A stretch of DNA of 64,000 nt from Euwallacea fornicatus (lineage: Eukaryota > Arthropoda > Insecta > Coleoptera > Curculionidae). The notes below the pieces were generated by a model, which worked only from the letters and a program-made list of their open reading frames with translations, searched no databases and was not told the origin of the DNA. The stretch spans positions 4,464,001 to 4,528,000 of the forward strand of contig NC_089545.1 of the NCBI RefSeq assembly GCF_040115645.1, in the 5' to 3' direction. Made by a program: the position numbers and the translations under genes. Positions 59,001 to 64,000 of the stretch are shown piece by piece (positions within the stretch are counted from its first letter, which is position 1; the number at the start of each line of letters is the position of its first letter).

Positions 59001-61239
59001 GTGTACACACTAATATGGCATGAATATGCATGAGTACATGGACAGTGTAACAAGCTAAACCAGATATTTATTTGCATTAGATTAGTCCAACATCAAATTT
59101 GGCGTATAGTGGATTGCAATATCGAGTTTTCCGATGGGCTGTTATTGATGCTGACTGCTAGACTAGATGGAATACTTGGCTTGAGTTCTATTTGCACCTG
59201 TCCATAAGAGGGATGAATGGAAAAACTCGTTAGCAGTCACTTAGGGAATTCTTGAAGCCAGCTTAACATCTATAAGAGCTAAGAAATGGATATCACGTTC
59301 TACGCACCTGCTACAATTCCTAATTAGAGCGGAAGTTAGTGTCGGATAAAGGTGTTGCTAAAGATGAAATGGAAATTGGTTTCAAAAGAGACGTATAAAT
59401 TCTTTACCTTAATTTTTTTTTCTTATAAATCGAGGAAAAAACATAGTAAACTGAATCGAAAAGCGGAGCATAAAGGCGAGCAGAAATGCCTTCACGTGCT
59501 GACCAAAGAGTTATTTCCAGTAAAGGAGCAAGAACTGGCTCGTCACAATCATGTCACTCACTCTCTTCCTCTTTGCACTTTTCAGCCCACAATCGCAAAA
59601 GAAAAAAGTGTCATAGTATGCAACGTGGCTATCATGGGTTGAAAAGATGTTAATGACCTGTCTTATGTTTCCGCTATTATATATATTAACTACAAAGGCA
59701 TTAATTATAGGAGACAATATGAAGATGATGACGTCCAAAGCAAACTGTGGTACCAAATTTCGAAACCCGAAACCCAACATTTTCTCTGCTATGATTCTCC
59801 TTCGCAGCTTAGAAATATTGCTGGGCGCCGGTTTATAAACGAGTTCTTGCATAGTTCCCCATAAATAATAATCTAATGGGGAAAGATCGGGTGAACGTGC
59901 CGGCCAACGTATGTCTCAATTGTTTGAAATGGTTCTACCGGGAAACATTTCAGACAAATAATATCCACCTGTCGTCAAATTGTCTTCATAAATGTATGGG
60001 TTAACGATATTATAACCAAATAAACGAATTCATACATTTAGCCCGACACGTACTTGTGGTCGACATCCTTGGTGTTCCTATGGATTTTCAAAGCATTACA
60101 AATGTTTACTCATTGCGACGGTTGAACATGCCTGAGTTGGTAAACTTGCACTCATCCGCGAATATCACATTGGAACGAAAACGGGGATTTTGCTCCAACA
60201 CTGCGATGATATTCCTACAAAACACAACTTTCAATTGAGTATCTCCTGGATGCAAAACTTGGATAATTAAATTTTAAACGAGCGATATCCGTATTTTTTC
60301 TAGAGTATCCACACTGCCTTCTGAGATAGATAAATAAAATTCACTTAATTATAACCTGAAATGAGAGTAATTAATAAAAATCGGGAAAGCTATCGGATAA
60401 GCTAAGGAAGGTGTGATAAAGGTTTTTTCCTGAAGGTGTGCGCGAGAACCTTCAAAAAACCTGCAGTGTTATGGAGCCACGGGCATACGGCTCTAATCCT
60501 TTTTACATTCAGAAAATGCCCCCTTTATGCTATCATTGAATTGAGATTGATCGTGTTCAACTTTAGTATTATAAAGCGTCCAAGCTGAACTACAGTTACC
60601 ATTTTGCAGTTTATTAATTTTATATGTAGCTGACGAGAGTATATCAGAGCAAAATTACTGTTGTAAAAATCGCAATCATTAATTACGAAAAAAACAGGAT
60701 CATGCGAAAAACACGTTACACTTCGAAAGTTCTTCAGGGCAAGATTTATTTTGTTTGCGTAAAAATCGTAAAAATACGTGCCCTACAGGGTTTGCCCAAC
60801 GGAATACTAAGTCTGCTTTAAGCCTAATTAATTAACGCCTGTTTCTTTCTGTCGGGCGTTTCTTTGTAGCGGTTTCCACTCCAGTTCATCCATTTTACGG
60901 AATAGGGATCTCGGAGGCCACTGTCTGACATTGTGAGCATGTCACAGAAAAGTAATCCGAGAAGGGTAAGAATTTTACTCATCGGAATTTAAAATATGCC
61001 ACTCATAAATTAGCACAAAACCCTGCGAGATTTTAATAGCAGGTGTATGTTATGGCACTTATTTTCAGACAATGCAATTCTAAGCGAATCGATTGGTACT
61101 TACGTATAACTACCATGCTTTGTTCGTCTACGCCAGTAACCATATGGGGTACATCGGTAGTAACTTCGCAGCTAAAGTTGCCAGACAAATTGAAGCTGAT
61201 ATTCCGAAGGACCACTTGAGTGGAATTGGAACTGCTTTG
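56027..61239 (-). CDS. Beat-type immunoglobulin protein, 3' part
   Basis: Exons 61104-61239, 56492-56625, 56175-56373 and a probable terminal exon 56027-56106, all with GT-AG sites and matching phases (1, 0, 1). The first encodes the end of Ig domain 1, with the F-strand cysteine in LSGNFSCEVTTDVP and the strand VDEQSMVVI. The second begins Ig domain 2 with the family pattern PESSPKISVGREVLDVGD then VLRANCSCPPSRPPVTLKF. The third completes it with IHFDNGRLVLGCVAVIPGVY. Beaten-path proteins are insect secreted or membrane-attached adhesion proteins that guide motor axons by binding Side-family partners. The last exon gives a short hydrophobic tail (VSFLLLVSS) and a stop; that exon is less certain. 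The signal-peptide exon and the first half of Ig1 were not found and probably lie beyond the window. Confidence 0.85.
57186..57776. mobile_element. MITE in the beat-like intron
   Basis: About 590 bp with inverted arms of about 95 bp: ACAGGGTGTAATGAATCATC (left) and ACAGGGTGCAACAGTTCATC (right, other strand), continuing through TTTCAGNGGGCG. It lies within the 4.5-kb intron between the two Ig exons. No transposase. Confidence 0.8.
57798..58230. mobile_element. Second MITE, immediately adjacent
   Basis: About 430 bp. The arms match over about 85 bp: GCTTTAGTGAGTGCAAGCAA (left) against GTTTTAGTGAGCGCAGGCAA (right, other strand), both ending in GCGAGAGAGACAGACTACC-like sequence. It starts 21 bp after the previous MITE and belongs to a different family. 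Confidence 0.75.
59640..60216 (-). pseudogene. Mariner-type transposase fragment in the beat-like intron
   Basis: On the minus strand from 60216: VLEQNPRFRSNVIFADEC then KFTNSGMFNRRNE (first catalytic aspartate in FADE), a decayed middle (QVRVGLNV, IVNPYIYEDNLTTGGYY), and WPARSPDLSPLDYYLWG at 59857-59909, followed by MQELVYKPAPSNISKLRRR. This is the layout of the insect mariner-like family that often carries a DUF4817 N-terminus. There are multiple stops and frameshifts. It runs in the same direction as the host gene. Confidence 0.8.
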
Positions 61240-62554
61240 CTGCAATAAAAATTGATTTTATGATCCAACTATACTAAATATTATTCTCTTTTTCTTTACT
61301 AGAGCTCCGAATGGAAGAAAATAAAAAATGAATACTATACTCGTTCATTGCCGAGAACAGAAAAGTCGTTGCAAAAAGATGCTGACATTTAAATACCAGG
61401 AACATAACACAACATCATAGGGATAAAATGCCAGATTCAAAGTTAAAGTAAACTATCATAACATTTGCGCTTGCCAACACCGAAATCTACATCGCGGATG
61501 GTCTCTTCAAGCGGAAAATCTGAGGAAATTCTGGTTGTTTAGAGCTTTGCATGTGTAATGCTGGAATATGCATCGATAGTTTAGGGGTATTTGCATAATC
61601 GACTGCGAGTAAGTTTCTTGTTGGTTATACATAGATAAAAGGACGGGTCGAATAAAAGTTTTGGTTTGTGCGATGGAGCGAAATGAGGTCTGGTGAATTG
61701 CAAAGTTTGCATAGGTGGAATACTGCACTATAGGGACACAAAAGATGTAGCAGTTTGACGCTAAGATAGTTACAAACTTTAACCCGTCAATAATAATGCA
61801 CTTTACCTTATATCCGAAATCCAGGTGGATGTGTCCTAATTTTGCCAACTACTTCCGAATATACCACTTTTTACACAAGAGATAGTTTATCGTACGTGAG
61901 CCACAATATTCCACGGATGTGACAGATAAGTAATTTTTGCATATTTTTCACACCATACTTTTTCTAAGAGTGCGGAAACCATGGAAGACTTTTTCCTGGA
62001 AGACTTTTTCCTGATTCCATTTTATTATGTTCGATCTGTCGAAGATAGTTCCAAGACAAGAATAAAAATAACGATTAAATAGGAGAGGGGTTAAACTTCA
62101 CTAGATGTAACGCTCAACATTGTTAAAAGTATTATAGTACTTAAACGATGGAAGGTGCATAAACACCCGGGTGAAAACTACAGGAACATCCTAACCTCCT
62201 TCGCAAGATGTTTGATCCTGGGAAGAGGAGACAATATTATCATTCCTCGATTAGCGTGTGAAAAGTGCACTTGTCGCAGTTAATGTGTGTGCGAAGCACG
62301 TACATTTTGAGCTAATGTTATTAGTGTATTGTTTTATTTTCAAGGAGATAGTAGAAAAATACTGAAACCAGCCACCATACATACCGGGTTGGTTCCTCAC
62401 AAATCTCCACCCTATATATGCGACCAAATCGTGTGAATACTTGCACTGGTTGCATAAAGTAAATGTTGTTTATTCAAACGTCGCAGCCAAAATAATTTTA
62501 AAAGAAAACGTCGAAGATTTGTATTTGGTGTAGAAGATTTTCTCGGATCCATCC
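61240..62554. other. Upstream intron of the beat-like gene, no exon found
   Basis: This should be intron if the gene continues to the right. I found no segment with the LYSVKWYK-type pattern expected for the first half of Ig1. Confidence 0.45.
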
Positions 62555-63192
62555 GGTTTCAGTCTGAACCTCAATCCGCTTGGTTTATATTGTGACACAA
62601 AAATGGGTTTCAATTAAATTGAGGTTGAAATATTTTTCGAGTTCCTTCAAGACAAATTTGTGGCGGCGACAGATATATTAATTGAGAGTTTAAACCTAAG
62701 AATAGACGGATGTGTTTAGCTTGTTTTGGAAGCAGCCTTACGCAATGAAATCAAGCGAAGATGGGAAACTTCGCGATGGATCCCACAGTACCACAAGAAA
62801 AGAGGATTTAACAAAGGAGAAGAGCGTTTGGACAACGTCTTGGAAATTTGATTATCAAATTTAATTTAGATTAAGTGGATTTCTTGGGTGATACCCTTCC
62901 ACGTTATGGTCCGCACGTCGGTATCCTGATTACAAGAGGCAATTGCCTACTAGAAATTAAGACCATCCTGCTACTATTTTTTTGTCGTCTCCGTCAAGCA
63001 AGTCTGAGTTTCAACATCTTCGGGAAATGAATTGAAAATGCTAATATAAATTAAATCCCCACTGGATATATCTTTCACCGACACAAATGTGTCTTCAACC
63101 AACTTGGAAAATATTTCAATCTCAGGTTCTAGTTCAATCCCGTTTTTATGTTGTAATATAAACCAAACGGATTGAGGTTCAATCTGGAGCCG
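62555..63192. repeat. Inverted pair of a protein-like repeat
   Basis: 62555-62683 and 63064-63192 are inverted, diverged copies. The minus-strand copy is open (62974-63204) and reads IEPQSVWFILQHKNGIELEP then EIEIFSKLVEDTFVSV. The plus-strand copy gives EPQSAWFIL, a stop, HKNGFQLN and more stops. About 380 bp separate the two copies. The family is not recognised. They may be arms of a foldback element or two fragments of one mobile element's gene. Confidence 0.6.
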
Positions 63193-64000
63193 GTCGAGTT
63201 TCAATCGCCCTTGAAATTGTCGAAATTATCGTAGACAGTGCTCTTAAATAGAATCTCTGATGTTCAAACCATAATGAAAACGTGGGACGAGACTGATGAA
63301 TCCTATGTAAAAGTATCCAGACGTGCGGCAGAAACGTTCAAGAAGAGGTTTTTAGTGCTGGTGTCATTACTTCTTGCTTTATATTAAGATTTCAGATGCC
63401 TGGCATGGGAACAGTAATTTCAAGACAATTCTCATTATTCAATGGAAACTCGACCAAAAAGAATCGTAGTCATTATCATACAAGAAATGTTTCTGACACG
63501 TTACGTGCATTGTCTGCATTAACTATTCATGTAACCTATTGGGAAAAGTATTATTTTGTAACACTAGTAGATTTCCATCGAACGAGCGGAGCGAATTGCA
63601 CAATATTACGATCCGACGTGTTTCACACAAGAGTTTTTTTAATGTTGTTGGCTTCGACGTACGTGAAAAATAAACATACAGTATAAGAATATTTTGTTTT
63701 AGATTTGTCAATTTGCAAACTCGCTTCGTACAATTTTTCTTCTAATTTTCTATCCTACATGACTGTTGCGAACCTTCGGGATTTTAATAAGGCACTTTGA
63801 ACAACAAAATTCAGGTACATTATTGTATGGTTTGCATACGTAAATTCCGTATTCAGATAACTTTTGAACAGATTACCATTTTCATGATATGATCCTGGCC
63901 CCTCGATAAACTTTTCCGAACCAAGCTGCGGTGAAAACCAGATAATGTCTTAATAAGGGTAATTTGTACCAGCCTTAATCCCCCTCAACAAATCAAAAAC
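63193..64000. other. Right edge, no gene seen
   Basis: No exon or element was recognised. Open frames at 63396-63711 overlap on both strands without features. Confidence 0.45.

Noticed and set aside
56250..61239. Assigning the Ig exons to a DIP/dpr-type protein
   Set aside because: The second Ig with PKISVGREVLDVGD...ANCSCPPSRP and the short C-terminal tail follow the beat pattern; the three-Ig DIP and the dpr patterns are not seen.

Overview
This window looks like AT-rich nuclear DNA of an insect. The genes are split into short exons by GT-AG introns. The three recognisable host genes belong to families typical of insects or arthropods: an ionotropic chemoreceptor of the IR75 type, a threonine-rich secreted protein with GYR/YLP-like motifs, and a beaten-path (beat) type immunoglobulin protein. 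The mobile DNA is the usual insect mix of Tc1, mariner, foldback/MITE and LTR elements. The species cannot be read from the sequence. There are no operons, CRISPR arrays or phage genes, and no tRNA or rRNA was recognised.

Layout. 0.2-2.8 kb: a decayed Tc1 element (minus strand) directly abutted by a complete 1286-bp mariner with TA target duplications. 4.2-5.7 kb: splice-bounded exon candidates of an unknown minus-strand transcript. 5.9-7.4 kb: a second, different Tc1-like element. 7.6-7.8 kb: a GC-rich, TATA-containing promoter-like patch cut off by a 947-bp foldback element (7.8-8.8 kb). 8.9-13.5 kb: an IR75-like receptor gene on the minus strand, assembled here from nine exons whose splice phases agree throughout except for one frameshift in exon 3. 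17.1-18.9 kb: another copy of the first Tc1 family, split by a 517-bp solo LTR with a perfect 5-bp duplication. 19-28 kb: foldback and MITE elements, one with near-identical ~165-bp arms, one pogo/Tigger-like, and one retaining a transposon helix-turn-helix segment. 29.0-29.5 kb: a weak candidate for a small secreted protein.

34.4-36.8 kb: the large exon of a Thr/Pro-rich, mucin-like secreted protein (minus strand) containing 210-bp tandem repeats. 37-56 kb: mostly gene-poor DNA with two related short mariner-type MITEs and a second copy of a 19-kb foldback family. 56.0-61.2 kb: the 3' part of a beat-type gene on the minus strand. Its 4.5-kb intron holds two adjacent MITEs and a decayed transposase. 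Its first exons are not seen and probably lie beyond the right edge. 62.5-63.2 kb: an inverted pair of a protein-like repeat.

The host genes are not functionally linked: one is a chemosensory receptor, one an extracellular-matrix or cuticle-like protein, and one a cell-adhesion protein. I found no new biological system. The most informative results are the gene models not visible as single open frames (IR75-like and beat-like), the repeat expansion inside the secreted protein, and the nested element history. All homology calls come from recognising family patterns, not from a database search.
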